Source: Bretschneidera sinensis
Taxonomy: Eukaryota; Streptophyta; Magnoliopsida; Brassicales; Akaniaceae
NCBI GenBank assembly: GCA_023935145.1
Contig: CM043698.1
Location: forward strand, 16,495,001-16,559,000
DNA length: 64,000 nucleotides
Direction: 5' to 3'
Position numbers and translations under genes: made by a program
Shown: one piece after another, positions 1 through 10,640 of the stretch
How positions within the stretch are numbered: position 1 is the first letter of the stretch
How the letters are laid out: each line of letters opens with the position of its first letter
Notes under the pieces: model-generated
What the model was told of the DNA's origin: nothing
Databases searched by the model: none
Seen by the model: the letters and a program-made list of their open reading frames with translations, nothing else

Positions 1-330
1 GAAAAGACCAGGAAAGGAGCTGTAGCAATCTGGGACAGACCTTAACAACAAAACCGGCAACCAAACTGGGGAGGCATAATCAACGAACTGAAAACACAAA
101 GAAGTGGGCTGCAACAACCTGGACGGCAAGGGAAAATCCATAGCCATATCACACCCCCCAGGCTTCAAAGTAATTACTTGTATTAACTCCCGATTTAGCA
201 AGGCAAACTGACTAACCACACCAAACCCCAAATCCAAAGCTTCCAGCGACGGCTTAACCATAATTAAACCAATAATCAATCTACAACAGCACCCAGAGCA
301 ACTTGAAAACAATTCAATCCCAACACAGCC
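1..330 (-). other. Unidentified open frame running off the left edge
   Basis: On the minus strand one frame stays open from a TGA at 331-333 to the window edge, about 110 codons, with a possible ATG at 259-261. The stretch is less AT-rich than the DNA that follows. The predicted peptide has a leucine-rich tail ending in Trp-Leu-Pro-Val-Leu-Leu-Leu-Arg. I recognise no family. It may be part of a gene or an old transposon extending beyond the window, or chance. It lies upstream of, and opposite to, the F-box exon. Confidence 0.2.
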
Positions 331-564
331 TCAACCATATCAGTCCTTCCAATGCCTAACATCGCATGAAACGATACATCCAAATCACAAAAAATGAGAG
401 CATATAAACAGAATCAATTAAAGAACACCTCTAAATTATGCGTTCTACCAACACCTGCTTTAGGGATATATTGTGCTTGTTATCGGTGAAAATGCAAATT
501 TTGTGGAGAAACAATAAATTGATATATCTTGCTGTTGTTTTGTTGCCGATATTATGAATTTTCT

Positions 565-846
565 AAGTTCTAATTTTGGCTTGGACATGGAAGTAGTTGA
601 TGTTACTTTATTTTATTTTTACATTAAATAATGCCGATATCCAATATTCTGGCTCTAATACTGGATATTGGTGTGATTTAAATCCTTATTTTTCCTTTAC
701 ACTGTTTGTTCTGATAATTTGGTATTTCTAACTGTGGCTTGGATATGGAAGTGTTTTTATGTACTTTTTTTTTTTTGGCATTAGATAGTGTCAATTACCC
801 GTATTTTGGCTCTAAATACTGGATATAGGTGTCATTTAAATCCATA
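565..846. repeat. Imperfect tandem duplication in the putative intron
   Basis: Two copies of about 120 bp (565-687 and 722-846) share the phrases GGCTTGGAYATGGAAGT, TTGGCTCTAA and ACTGGATAT..GGTGT.ATTTAAATCC, with several substitutions and a poly-T in the second copy. They lie directly before the acceptor of the F-box exon, so they are probably intronic. The rest of 331-891 shows nothing recognisable. Confidence 0.65.
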
Positions 847-891
847 TCAGTTACTGCTACGAAATATCTCATGAATCTCTGTTGATGATAG

Positions 892-1316
892 GGAGGAATT
901 GTCCAAATCTTAAGATTCTAAAGCGAAATCTCATGAATTGGTTAGATCCTTCACAACACATTGGAGTTGTCCCTAATGAGTATTTAAATGCTTGCCCTCA
1001 AGATGGGGACTCAGAAGCCACCACAATCGGGAAATTTATGCCTAAACTGGAGCACCTTGAGCTTAGGTTCTCTAAGTTATCTGCCAAAAGTGCCGCTTTA
1101 CTTTGTGAAGGGTGCCAGAATCTGGAGTACTTGGATTTGTCTGGGTGTACACACTTGACTAATCGCGACATTGTCAGTGCTTCATCAAATCTGAAGATTT
1201 TGAAAGAAATTAAGAAGCCAAATTTCTACGTGCCCAGGTCAGTCTTTCATACAGAGAGATATGGTCATTGGAGGTTGTATGATAATCGATTCCAGACAGA
1301 CGATTTCCAAATTTGA
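892..1316 (+). CDS. FBW2: F-box/LRR protein, terminal exon (FBW2-like)
   Basis: This is the C-terminal part of an F-box protein with leucine-rich repeats, a substrate receptor of SCF E3 ubiquitin ligases. The frame reads GRNCPNLKILKRN, then an acidic NACPQDGDSEA stretch, then LRR units (MPKLEHLELRFSKLS, CQNLEYLDLSGCTHLT), and ends in a signature tail IKKPNFYVPRSVFHTERYGHWRLYD. That tail is, from memory, nearly invariant in plant FBW2-type proteins. The exon probably starts after the acceptor AG at 890-891, which splits a Gly codon; no in-frame ATG of the right kind lies upstream, so the F-box exon would be outside the window or lost. The frame is open to a TGA stop at 1314-1316 and an AATAAA follows at 1351. 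Whether the gene is whole cannot be judged here. Confidence 0.75.
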
Positions 1317-1695
1317 TATGGAAAGCCTGAAAAGGTGGGAGGTCCTAATGAATAAATGGTGTTGATTGGATCGACAGGAGGAAAACGAGAAGTGCTAGTT
1401 AATGGAGCTGTTGATTATTTTTTTTTTCTGTCATGTTCACTTCTATCATTTTTTTTTCTTATTTAAGACCTTGTTCAGTGCTACTGATTATTCTGCTTTG
1501 TATGTGGTTTGTGCTGTGTATTTTGCAAGTTGTATTCTACGTTATCCTTTCATGTTCTTCCACATGGTTGTAGATCATACCAATAAAAAAGTGTCCTACA
1601 TACACAATATTAAATCCATCTACCAATTTCTTGGTAAATGATAAATAATTACAATTTTACTTGCGATCTTTATCAACTAAATGGTTTTACTTTAA
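1317..1695. other. Probable 3' UTR and downstream spacer
   Basis: AATAAA at 1351-1356 lies 35 nt after the F-box stop, and a second AATAAA occurs near 1580. The rest is T-rich. A 79-codon open frame here is hydrophobic, poly-T derived and resembles no protein I know. Confidence 0.4.
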
Positions 1696-1917
1696 TCAAA
1701 GAGAAAGGATGAACGACTTTACCTGAATCAAAAGGAGAGGGTAAGAAATGACTTGAATAATCAATTGCTGGAACAAATTGTTCTTAAGGAGGCTCTAAGT
1801 GATGTCCTTGTACAATTTTATCCTATTGCTGGGAGATTTGTTAATTCAGAGGATTCTCTACATTGCATTGTATTTCAATCATTCCTTTTTTATCCCTTCC
1901 AAGTCTCCGGCTACTAA
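1696..1917 (+). pseudogene. BAHD acyltransferase fragment
   Basis: One frame of 73 codons between two TAA stops contains LKEALSDVLVQFYPIAGRF. BAHD enzymes, which move acyl groups from CoA thioesters to alcohols or amines, carry this kind of motif (SLSxxLxxFYPLAGR) about 50-90 residues from their start. The HXXXD catalytic motif and the C-terminal DFGWG motif are absent. No start codon or continuation is visible, so this is a short relic or an isolated exon piece. The N-terminal half of the frame is Lys/Arg/Asn-rich and matches the family less clearly. Confidence 0.55.
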
Positions 1918-2204
1918 AGTAAATTGGCACTGAGACTACTTAGGGTGGGTTTAGCATTGAAAATCAATTTTCACACATCTCAATTTTTGTTAACACTTTA
2001 ATAATTTGAGCGTTTTTAATATAATTTAAAAAATAATATATTTTTGTAAAATAATATTAAAATAGTTAAAATATAAAGAATAAATATTTTTTAACTTTCT
2101 GAAAAATATTTTTTAAATTATGTTAAAAATATTTATATTGTTGAATAATTTTATCAATTTATGTTAAAAAAATAAAAATAAAAAATATTTTTTAATATTA
2201 AACA
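1918..2204. other. AT-rich spacer
   Basis: Very AT-rich DNA with runs such as AAAATAATAT and TTAAAAATA. No coding or repeat structure is seen. Confidence 0.5.
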
Positions 2205-2450
2205 CATGGAGAACCGAGCTTACATATCAAGATTTAACACAATTGCTTGAGAGATTCCGAACTTTGATCCCAATGTTTAAATATTGGTATTCAAAAACAA
2301 ACTAAAATTCGAAATTTTTAACTTCAAATTCATCAGACGTATACTTAAAAGATATAAACGAAGTTTTAACTCAAGTCAAAAAAAATATATATATATATAT
2401 ATATATATCAATTAAGAACGATCAAGTTTTTGAAAAAAAAAAAATAATAA
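2205..2450 (+). pseudogene. Decayed Tat-type Ty3 gag relic
   Basis: This stretch aligns by eye with the gag segment at about 4290-4500: the phrases CCTACATATCAAGATT, ACTTTGATCCCAA, ATTCAAAAAC, AAAGATAT..AACGA and CTCAAGTC recur in the same order. It is much more AT-rich than the copy at 4.3 kb, with many C-to-T type changes and stops, as expected of an older methylated copy. An (AT)n run follows at about 2386-2408. It is a separate, older relic upstream of the main Tat element. Confidence 0.7.
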
Positions 2451-2493
2451 AAGACAAAAAAAACAAAAAGAAAAGGCGTCGACCCCACAACCT

Positions 2494-2710
2494 AGCTTTT
2501 CAAAGAGAAAAAAAAGAAAGAAAAGTCATCGATCCCCAGAGAGAGAGAGAGAGACAACCAAAAAATCACATCAAAAAAGCAGATACAAAATATACTTACC
2601 ACCAACCAAGCTTTTCAAAGAGAAAAAAAAGAAAGAAAAGTCATCGATCCCACAGAGAGAGACAACCAAAAAATCACATCAAAAAAGCAGATACAAAATA
2701 TACGTACTAC
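2494..2710 (+). repeat. Tandem duplication of the gag relic tail
   Basis: Two copies of about 105 bp (2494-2602 and 2609-2710), each opening AGCTTTTCAAAGAGAAAA and ending GCAGATACAAAATATAC. Both correspond to the Tat gag region at about 4489-4590 (CCAAGCTTTCTGAAGAGAAA to AAGCAAATACAAGC). The first has a longer GA run. Confidence 0.75.
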
Positions 2711-3497
2711 CAAAATCAATTATCAATTCCAGCGTCCACTTGTAGACTTTAATGGAAGATAAAGACCACCCATTGCCTCCATAATTTCAAAAATTGGATC
2801 AGATCTGATGTGATTTGAGTGAACCAGTTTTTATGAACGTGGAGCATTGGCTAATAATACCAAAAAAATTAGAAACGTATTTAATTTGAAATCCTTTTTG
2901 ATATGAGCAACAGAATAACACAATCAACGTGATAAACTATACATAAAATAATAGAACAATAAATAAATAAATGTAAATACCTGGAAGTTAATACTGATAG
3001 TGTACATTTGGGACTGTGGTGTAAAAGTCTGGTTTTTTTTTTTCATTATAAAATTTTAAATTTTGTGTTTGATCAAAGTTAATTATCAATTATATTAAAA
3101 AATTATTTATTATTAAAGATATCAAAAAATGTTATTTTAGTTAATAAAATTTTTATATAAAATTTTTATTACTCTTTTTAACTATAAAAAAATCATATCA
3201 TTATATATTTTAAATATTTTATATAATTATAACACTTTCACGATTAATTTTTCACTGCATTACTTTTGAAAAAGTTAAAACAATTGTGACTAGCGTTTTA
3301 AGAATTAAGATTATTGGATAAAAGAAGAACTACTAATTATTGTGTTATTTAGTGAATGCCTGTAGGCACATGATATGCCTTTATGTACAACTTACAGTTT
3401 AGTAAGCAATTTGTGTCACGCGGCATGAATTTGAAGAAAACTGAGAAAGAGAAAGAAATAAACATAACATATGACTACTAGTATTTATATTTAAAAT
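2711..3497. other. AT-rich spacer
   Basis: Non-coding AT-rich DNA with poly-T and poly-A runs. No gene or repeat recognised. Confidence 0.5.
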
Positions 3498-3790
3498 TGA
3501 TATGGCCCATAAAGCCCCCACCAATAAATCATTGACACGTGAAACCGCTCCTCCCCAATAAGCCAATAACATGTAGAACCGCTCCCCTCCAATAGGTCTA
3601 TGACACGTGGAACCATTTTCCACTAATAAGCATAGGACATGTGGGATCTCTCCCCATTCTATAGTCAGAGGACACGCGAAGCGGGCAGGTAATGCAACCC
3701 TCAAGGCAAAGCGTGATTAACGGGACTGAGCCTCGTCTGAACACGCAATCGAGATCTCTCAGTAGAGAAGCAGGATCTCAGAGATCGCGC
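3498..3790 (+). repeat. Tat 5' LTR fragment
   Basis: Aligns by eye with 48709-48998 in the 3' LTR: both start TGATATGGCCCATAAAG and share the CCAAT/CACGTG repeats and the GATCGAGATCTCTCAG phrase. After 3790 the sequence passes straight into gag, so the U5 end, primer-binding site and leader have been deleted. Open frames crossing this stretch are LTR sequence. Confidence 0.75.
3536..3615 (+). promoter_or_regulatory. Tandem CACGTG (G-box) units, 5' LTR copy
   Basis: Units of 34-36 bp carry a CCAAT followed by an ACACGTGG-like site. Perfect CACGTG remains at 3536-3541 and 3604-3609; the middle unit has decayed to CATGTA. The G-box is bound by plant bZIP and bHLH factors in general; binding here is an inference. 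Confidence 0.6.
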
Positions 3791-5161
3791 TATTCCACCG
3801 CCGAACCTTTGTTACCTTGCATCGGCCGATCTAAAGAAAGCTCCTCATCCAAAAGCAACCCTAACTTGGACAGACGAATCGAAGAGATGGAAGAAAAAAT
3901 CGACAGAGCCCTCAAGCACCGGAGCCACAGTATCCTGGACGAGCTCAATGTCCAAGACCCCCCCGTTCACACAGGATGTCCTCGAGATCTACTCCTACCC
4001 AACTTCAGAATGCCACAAATCAAAGTGCATGATGGTTCTGCGGACCATCTAGACCACCTACAACTTTACAAAACAACCATGATACTGCACCGACATTTTG
4101 ACCCGATGATGTGTCGCGCCGTCCCCTTAACGCTCGAGAAAGCTATTAGCACGTGGTATTCACGCTTGAAGCGAGGAAGTATTAACAATTTCAAAGAGCT
4201 CAATTACGCCTTTGCCTCTCACTTTTTTAGTAGCAAGGGGCTGAAAAAAACCTCTGAGAGCCTATTCAACATCGTTCAACATCGAGGAGAGAGGCTCCGG
4301 GCCTACATATCAAGATTCAACACAACTACTTAAGAGATCTCGGACCTTGATCCCAACGTCCAAATGCTGGCATTCAAAAACGGACTAAGGTCCAGGGTCT
4401 TTAGCTCCAAACTCCCCAGGAGTACGCCTAAAGATATGAACGAGGTCCTGGCCCAAGTCGAGAAGTACATGTTGGCTAAGGACGACCAAGCTTTCTGAAG
4501 AGAAAGAGAAAGGGAGATAGAGAAAAAGAGGAAAGACATCTACCCCTACAGAAGGACAGCCAAAAGGTCTCACCAAGAAAGCAAATACAAGCCCCAAACC
4601 CGGTTTGATAGCTTCACCCCCCTCAACGCGTCCAGAACCAACGTTTTGATGCAGCTTCAGAACAGGTCGGTCCTCTAATGGCCCCCCAAACCACAGCACC
4701 TCAGCGGAGACCAGAGTAAATGGTGTCGATTCCACATGAACCACAAACACGACACCGAAGAGTGCCAACATTTGAAGTTGCAAATTGAATCCCTCATCAA
4801 CCGAGGACACTTAAAGGAGTTTACCGGGTCTCGACAAAGGGTTGTTCCCGACCAACTAAAGGAGGACTCCAGACGACCCTCTCTTCTAGAGCGAGAGCGT
4901 TAGGATCCTCAGAAAAGCCCTAGGCCTAGGCAGGGAGGACTTAATCGAAGGAACCAGGAGGTAGCAGCGACCAAAATTATCAAAACGATCTGCGGAGGCC
5001 TCGCCGCCGGAGGTAGCTCGGGACAAAATAGCAAAGCGTATGCCAGAACTGTGGCCTCCATCAACAGCCCCCACAAATGGAGGAAATCCAGCCTTGCAAT
5101 CTCCTTCATGGATGACGATTTAGATGGGGTACAAACCCCGGACGAAGACGCGGTAGTGGTC
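3791..5161 (+). pseudogene. Tat-type gag with start of pol
   Basis: Gag packages the element RNA. The frame has the coiled acidic motif RRIEEMEEKID, then the capsid-type motif (FRMPQIKVHDGSADHLDHL, then AISTWYSRL, FKELNYAFASHF, RGERLRAYISRFN), then a modified zinc knuckle CRFHMNHKHDTEEC near 4725, the spacing typical of Tat elements. The start of pol (ISFMDDDLDGVQTPDEDA) ends the fragment. In-frame stops at 4331, 4496, about 4677 and about 4900 make it a pseudogene. An ATG at 3692 lies in the fused LTR piece and is probably not the real start. The gene is cut at 5161 by the next block. Confidence 0.8.
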
Positions 5162-5318
5162 TGTAATACCCATATTTATAAAGTAAGGATAAATAAATAA
5201 TTGAATAAATATGTCATGAAATTTAAAATAAAGTCTATATGCAAAGTTTATTAGTATTTGACTAAAGCAATTCTAAAAAAAAATAGTAAAAAAAAATCGA
5301 CGAACAGTAACAACGTGA

Positions 5319-5340
5319 CAGCAGGTGGCAGCACCTGCTG
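5319..5340. repeat. Perfect 9-bp hairpin
   Basis: CAGCAGGTG and CACCTGCTG flank a GCAG loop. It sits near the start of the LTR-like block, where U3 would be. Confidence 0.8.
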
Positions 5341-6427
5341 CCAAGTCTAATGTGATTATACCAAGTTAAAGTAATGCTTTCCCAAATTTAATGGATGATG
5401 GCCAAGTATAAAGCATAAAGAGAAAGAAATCATTTTGTTTTGCAAAGACAATAATTTTGTCTTGCTAGTGTCCAATTTATAGAATAATTTAAAGAATGTG
5501 ATTGTTGACTTGGCAAGCAACTTCTAAAGTTGCAGGAAGAAGCTTGATATCAATTTCTTATAGATATGAGAACTGGCGAATTCGTAGGGAATGATAAAAA
5601 TTGAGTTTCCTTTCCATTTTTTTCTCTAAACACTTGGGAGTTCAAAGAAAAGTTGGAAGACCAAAATTTTGAAGGGATTTTCGGGAATATTTACGAGAAG
5701 ATATCAGAAGGTGTTGACTATCTACAACGGGAGATATTTCTGAGAAGAACCGAGAAAGGCAAGAAAGTGACCCACGGGTAGCTTTAAGTGCTACAGGGTG
5801 AGTTGGATTTACTTTTAGTAGTCTAAATAAAAATTGATTATTTGGTGATATTATTATAATTAATTATTAAAGTATGCTTGGGTGATAGATGAAAAATTGA
5901 TTTATGGGCATGATAGAAAATTTGGTCAGGTAGAAATATTTTTTCGATGAGAAATGATATTTTTGAAAATCATAAGTTTATTTGAGAATAAAAGCAATAA
6001 ATAAATTATTGATGAGATATATTGATGTTTTAATACGAATTATGACGAGATGAATTTTAGTGGATCTTGCTAAATTTTTATGGATGATTTAACATGAATT
6101 TTAGTGGATCTTGACAAATTCTGATGGTCAATTTGAGATGAAATTTAGTGGATCTGGACAGACTTTAATGATGTGATTTAGGAAGAGAAGAATCTTGTGG
6201 AATTTTTATAATTTGATAAAAATCTGGATGATTGGATGTAAGAAATTTTAAAGAAACCTTGTTATACAAAATTTGTGGATAATTAGGATAGACAAATTAA
6301 GTGGTTTGAATCTTTATATTGTTTTTATATTACTGTTTATATTACTGTTTCATATCATTGTTCATGCACATATGCATTAAATAATATAACCGAAAGAACC
6401 GGGAAGGCAGCTGGTCTAATGAAATAA

Positions 6428-6606
6428 CTGTGACAGCCGGTATATGCTGGGATGAAAAATAAAAACCGTGACAGCAGGTATATGCTGGGATGAAAAGTGA
6501 AAACCATGACAGTCGGTATATGCTGGGATGAAAAGTGAAAACCGTGACAGCTGGTATATGTTGGGATGAAAAGTGAAAACCGTGACAGCCGATATATGCT
6601 GGAATT
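6428..6606 (+). repeat. 36-bp tandem repeat, about five copies
   Basis: Unit: GTGACAGCCGGTATATGCTGGGATGAAAA plus a short A-rich tail. A related box AACCGGGAAGGCAGCTGGT occurs once before and twice after the array, so a larger unit was also duplicated. Confidence 0.85.
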
Positions 6607-6676
6607 AACCGGGAAGGCAGCTGGTTTGATAAGAATAAAAGAACCGGGAGGGCAGCCGGTCTAAGATAATAATAAC

Positions 6677-6704
6677 CTGTCGACAGATGGGAAGACGTTC
6701 CCAT
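6677..6704. repeat. Two adjacent palindromes
   Basis: CTGTCGACAG (6677-6686) is a perfect palindrome. It is followed at once by ATGGGAA-GACG-TTCCCAT, a hairpin with 7-bp arms. Confidence 0.85.
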
Positions 6705-6751
6705 CATAATCATTCATGCATCTGCATCTGTTTTAATTATTATTGCATTAT

Positions 6752-7018
6752 TTGAGATGCTGAGATGAAGTATATTAATTGTGAATTAAGTTATAGATGG
6801 CTGGGTCTCATAAAAAGAGACAGCTATAATGATGAGATTTTTGAGATGATGAGATGTAGTATATTAATTGTGAATTAAATTATAGATGGTTGGGTCTCAT
6901 AAAAAGAGACAGCTATAATGATGAGATTTTTGAGATGCTGAAATGTGATACTTTTTGTGAATTTAATTATAAATGGATGAGTCTCATAGAAAGAGATAGT
7001 TATGGTGTTAAGATTGTT
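6752..7018 (+). repeat. 89-bp tandem repeat, three copies
   Basis: TTGAGATG recurs at 6752, 6841 and 6930, exactly 89 bp apart. Each unit holds GGTCTCATAAAAAGAGAC or its variant, itself an inverted repeat (GTCTC/GAGAC). The third copy is the most diverged. Confidence 0.85.
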
Positions 7019-7065
7019 TAAATGGAAGATTTTATGATGTGAACCTCATTACGAGGTAATTATGA

Positions 7066-7524
7066 GATAATTGATGATGAACAAGATCTTCCGAGGGCAG
7101 ATTGAGCGGAATATGAAAGTTTACATGGATGACATGTTGGTCAAAAGCATCGAAGTCAGAAACCATCAGTCTGACTTTGGAGAGGCATTTGAAGTGTTAC
7201 GCAGACACAAGATGAGGCTAAACCCTACAAAGTGTGCGTTTGGGGTAACAGAAGGATAGTTCTTGGGCTTTATGGTTACCTAAAGAGAGATAGAAGCCAG
7301 CTCAGAAAAAATAAAGGCTATGCTCGACATGCTCCCCCCCCCCCCCCCCAAATGGTGAAGGAAGTGAAACGACTCACGGGCGAATAGCAGCCCTGAACCG
7401 CTTCATGTCTAAATCTGTGGAAATGTACCTCTCTTTCTTCAAGGCCATCAGGAAGACAAATGATTTTATTTGGAAAAAAGACTGTCAGCAAGCATTCGAG
7501 GAGCTGAAAAAGTACCTGAGCTCA
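7066..7524 (+). pseudogene. Tat-type reverse transcriptase C-terminus and connection
   Basis: The frame reads MNKIFRGQIERN then the RT active-site box YMDDMLVKS, followed by LRRHKMRLNPTKCAFGV. This is the C-terminal third of a Ty3 RT, the enzyme that copies the RNA into DNA. A stop at 7257 and a shift at a poly-C run break it, but the next frame gives MVKEVKRLTG, FMSKSVEMYLSFFKAI and CQQAFEELKKYLSS, the usual thumb/connection motifs. It is interrupted at 7524 by element A and resumes at 14687. Confidence 0.85.
7334..7349 (+). repeat. Run of 16 C
   Basis: This homopolymer lies where Tat RTs usually encode a short proline run before a MVKEVQ-like motif, so it is probably an expansion of proline codons. 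It shifts the frame. Confidence 0.85.
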
Positions 7525-8845
7525 TGATGGGTGTCGAATCCAACAAATAATAAAATTCTCACTCTCAAAAAAATTATAAATTGTAACAGTGATGAGCAAG
7601 GTCGTATCCACAGAGATTGGGTGGATTTATTTCAATGAAAATTGAAGCAAAGAAAAAGGGGGGTTTGAAATTTCGAAGTGAAATAAAAGAGAAAGCAATT
7701 ATAATCAACTAAAAACTAAGGAGAAATCAATATCAAGAAAATATCCAACCAAAAGTATAATTTCATAATTGGTTCAAAGAATTGATCACAGAAACAAGGA
7801 TAAAATCTTCTATTCTTCACTAAATTGGTTATGGTTATTAACAAGCTCTAACAACCTATCTCTCATTTCTTTCTCGATAACCAAAACAAGCTCTTTGATT
7901 ACTTCCCTTGTTAATAAACAACCCTAAACAAGCTCTTAAGATTTAATCTATTGACAGCATTAATAATTAGAGAGACTACCAATTCTAGCCAACAAATACA
8001 CAAGCTCGATTCATTTAGACTAGGTTATATATCTTCATAACATAAATTGAAAATCTCTCTATAATCAACTACATTATTTTACCACTAATATTAGAACATT
8101 TAAACAATTACGGATTTAAAGTTCTAAATGGCAATTTATTAACCTGATAACTGAACAACGGGCCCTTTGCATCAATCAATCAAGACAATAATTTTTAATA
8201 AATATAGAAGATATATAAATAGTGAAGAAATAAAAGAACAATGAAAATTATTTAGATCTCACAATTCTTGAAGAACCAAGACTTCAATTATCCTTCAGCT
8301 GGAAGAAAAGTATTTAGCTCCTCATAATTAAAAGAACACCTAAAGAAAAGAGAAGAGGAAATTTTCTGTTCAACAGCCGCGCCTTCTATCAACGATCTCC
8401 TTTCTTTCAGCTAGGGTTACTATTTATAATATTCTGAATCCGCTGGCTAGCGCTGCAGCGCCAACTTCCCGGAGTTGTAGCGCCAGGAACAAATCAAACC
8501 CTAACCAGCGCTGCAGCACCAACTTCCCGACGCTGCAGCTCCAAGTTTCTGTCTAATCTTCACATATTTCGCAAATTCCAGCGCTGCAGCTCCAAGTTTC
8601 TGTCCAATCTTCACAAATCTTGCCATTCCAGTGCTACTCCAGCGCTGCAGCGCCCTTGAACCAGCGCTGCAGCTTTGAACTTCGACTTTTCTTCACAAAT
8701 CTCTTGATTTTGAATTCAATTTGATTTAACTCTTCAATCTACTCCATAAAATACGAAATATAATCAAAATCCAAGATTTAAGCATTTATAACCATTAAAA
8801 CATGAGGAAATATAACAAACATATAGATATTATGAATCCTTATCA
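7525..8845 (-). repeat. Element A, 3' LTR
   Basis: 1321 bp, nearly colinear with 13397-14681. The TATA-like sequence (CTATTTATAAT, 8420-8430 on the plus strand) is followed on its U3 side by the CTGCAG palindrome array (about 8444-8675). This copy has more palindrome units than the other LTR, which helps explain the 36-bp length difference. Confidence 0.9.
8444..8675. promoter_or_regulatory. CTGCAG palindrome array in U3 of A (3' LTR)
   Basis: Units are variants of AGCGCTGCAGCGCC followed by AACTTCCC or AAGTTTCTGTC. About seven units lie on the U3 side of the TATA box; at least one core has decayed to TTGTAG. Confidence 0.85.
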
Positions 8846-10640
8846 AATTCCCCCACACTTAAACAATGCTTGTCCTCAAGTATACAATAGCTCAAGTCCA
8901 TCACCTTTTCTCATCATCGTTCCTTCTTCTACCTTTACTCATCCTCTATAATCCAAATTATCATGCCTTAAAGATTAAATCTAAAGACAAATAAGAAACG
9001 AACAATTTTATAGTGTAAATTCTTATAAACCACTCCCATGAACAATCACCTCAATGATCTTCTTGAAATCAAAAAACAATAGGATCTAACACCCTCTCAT
9101 TGGATTCACTCAACACGCTCAAAGTGTTTAGGGTATCAATGAACTCTCAAGTCAAAACATAGAAGATTTTTACCATAAGCTTGCTAATATAACATATCAA
9201 TGGATTGAATTGAATGCAAAGAATCTAAGGGTCTTAAATGGGTTGTAACGGGGCTTAGGTAAGGTGTGGTGAGAAGGAATTTTTTAGGTACTTTTATCAA
9301 AGGAATCATACAAACTTCTCCACACAAAGCACAACTCAATAACGTCAAATGTTTTCTTCAATCAATTCACTTCCACACAATTGAAATTGCACAACTTTTC
9401 TCTCTTTTTGGCTGCCTATTTTTTTTTTTTTTTTAATAATACAAGGCACTTGTAACTTGAATCACTTTATTCCCAGAATCTTTCAATTCTTTCACAGATA
9501 ATTTGAAGCTTCATGTGAACAAGCTAGTACGATCCTTCAATTCAAGGTTCAAAAGAGGGAAATCAACAAAAGAATGGGTTGACATTGCTTATACTATGGT
9601 TAACTTCCAACAAAAGGACCAAGGTTCAAAATTGGCTTTCTAAGGTAAAAATCAAGGTAGGCTTTTTAAGAAAGCTAAATGGCTCCACCTAAATGCCCTT
9701 ATAAATCCAATGCATCCAATTCAACAATGTAGTCTCCTGACATGCATAACAAAGCAAGTTTTAGAAAAATCAACTATGTATGACAATCACTCAATTAAGA
9801 AAATGGAGCATAATATAATATGAATGCTCATTGGCTCAAAAGCACATAAAAAGGGTCATGTGCATTAGATTCCACACATTTTTCATTTAATCAGTCACCA
9901 AGAGCAATTAATCACTGTGTAGTAAATAAGAATTCAACCATTCATGTTAATCCCTTATTATGCCTCAATTTATCTCAATAATTCACAATAATCCAGATCA
10001 TTTAAGACAAGCATCGACACAATCTAGAATTAAGAAGAGAAGGATCACAAACAAGAACTAAAGTATCACTTGGGTTTTTGGAAATTTTCTTGAAAAATGA
10101 CGCAAAAATTGATTAAAATGGAGCTAAAAGTGAAGTTCAAAGGAAAATCAAATTCAAATTCATATGTCAGAGACCCTCCCCCACATCAAATCCATACATT
10201 GTCCTCAATGTATCAAAAATAGATACTCAAAAACTATAAAAGAACAAGAGTAAGTAGAAAACTCCCTTGAAAATGTTGAGCATCAACCAAGATATCAGTC
10301 ACGTGCTTGGGGGTGAAGGTGGTGTGAATCCCATGTAAGCAAGGAAAGCTGTCATGTTCTTGAATCTGGCAAGTGATATAACAATTTCTTATGGTTTGTT
10401 GCCCAATTCCAGGATTCAAGATTTTCCATAAAGCGTGCCCACGGGTTACGAAAATCATCTTCTGCCAAAAAAATTGGAAAGAAAATCAAATGCACTCCGA
10501 AAAATGATTAAAAAAAATTAAAAAAATGATTTAAATAAAAGAAAAAGGAATAAAATAAAGAAAACAAGGAAAGTAAGACAAAAAATTGGGTTGCCTCCCA
10601 AAAGCGCCGTTCTTTAATGTCTTTGGCTAGACTTTCCGAT
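8846..10640 (-). other. Element A 3' non-coding region
   Basis: Between pol and the 3' LTR. The polypurine tract is 8846-8856 (minus strand GTGTGGGGGAATT). A second PPT-like module with GAGGACAATGT and GTGGGGGAGG lies at about 10175-10215. Right after the pol stop is the conserved TTGGG-TTGCCT-CCCAA hairpin (10586-10601). Athila elements often have an env-like ORF here; none is visible. A short open frame at 10234-10458 has no recognisable content. Confidence 0.7.

Larger units (their letters stand above)
5162..7065 (+). mobile_element. LTR-like insertion, possibly chromovirus solo LTR
   Basis: It begins TGTAATACCC, a start common among LTRs of plant Ty3 chromoviruses, and separates the Tat gag from the Tat RT. 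It is non-coding and packed with internal tandem repeats and hairpins. No target-site duplication was found, and about 1.5 kb of Tat pol is missing across it, so a deletion came with or after the insertion. The right end is uncertain, near the point where Tat RT codons resume. A short open frame on the minus strand (6342-6713) is just the 36-bp repeat. Confidence 0.45.

Noticed and set aside
1402..1641. 79-codon hydrophobic ORF
   Set aside because: Arises from poly-T in the 3' region of the F-box gene; no homologue recognised.
3399..3704. Minus-strand 101-codon ORF (and the similar one at 48598-48912)
   Set aside because: Both lie over the CCAAT/CACGTG repeats of the Tat LTR and exist because of the repeat.
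6342..6713. Minus-strand 123-codon ORF
   Set aside because: Translation is a simple copy of the 36-bp tandem repeat.
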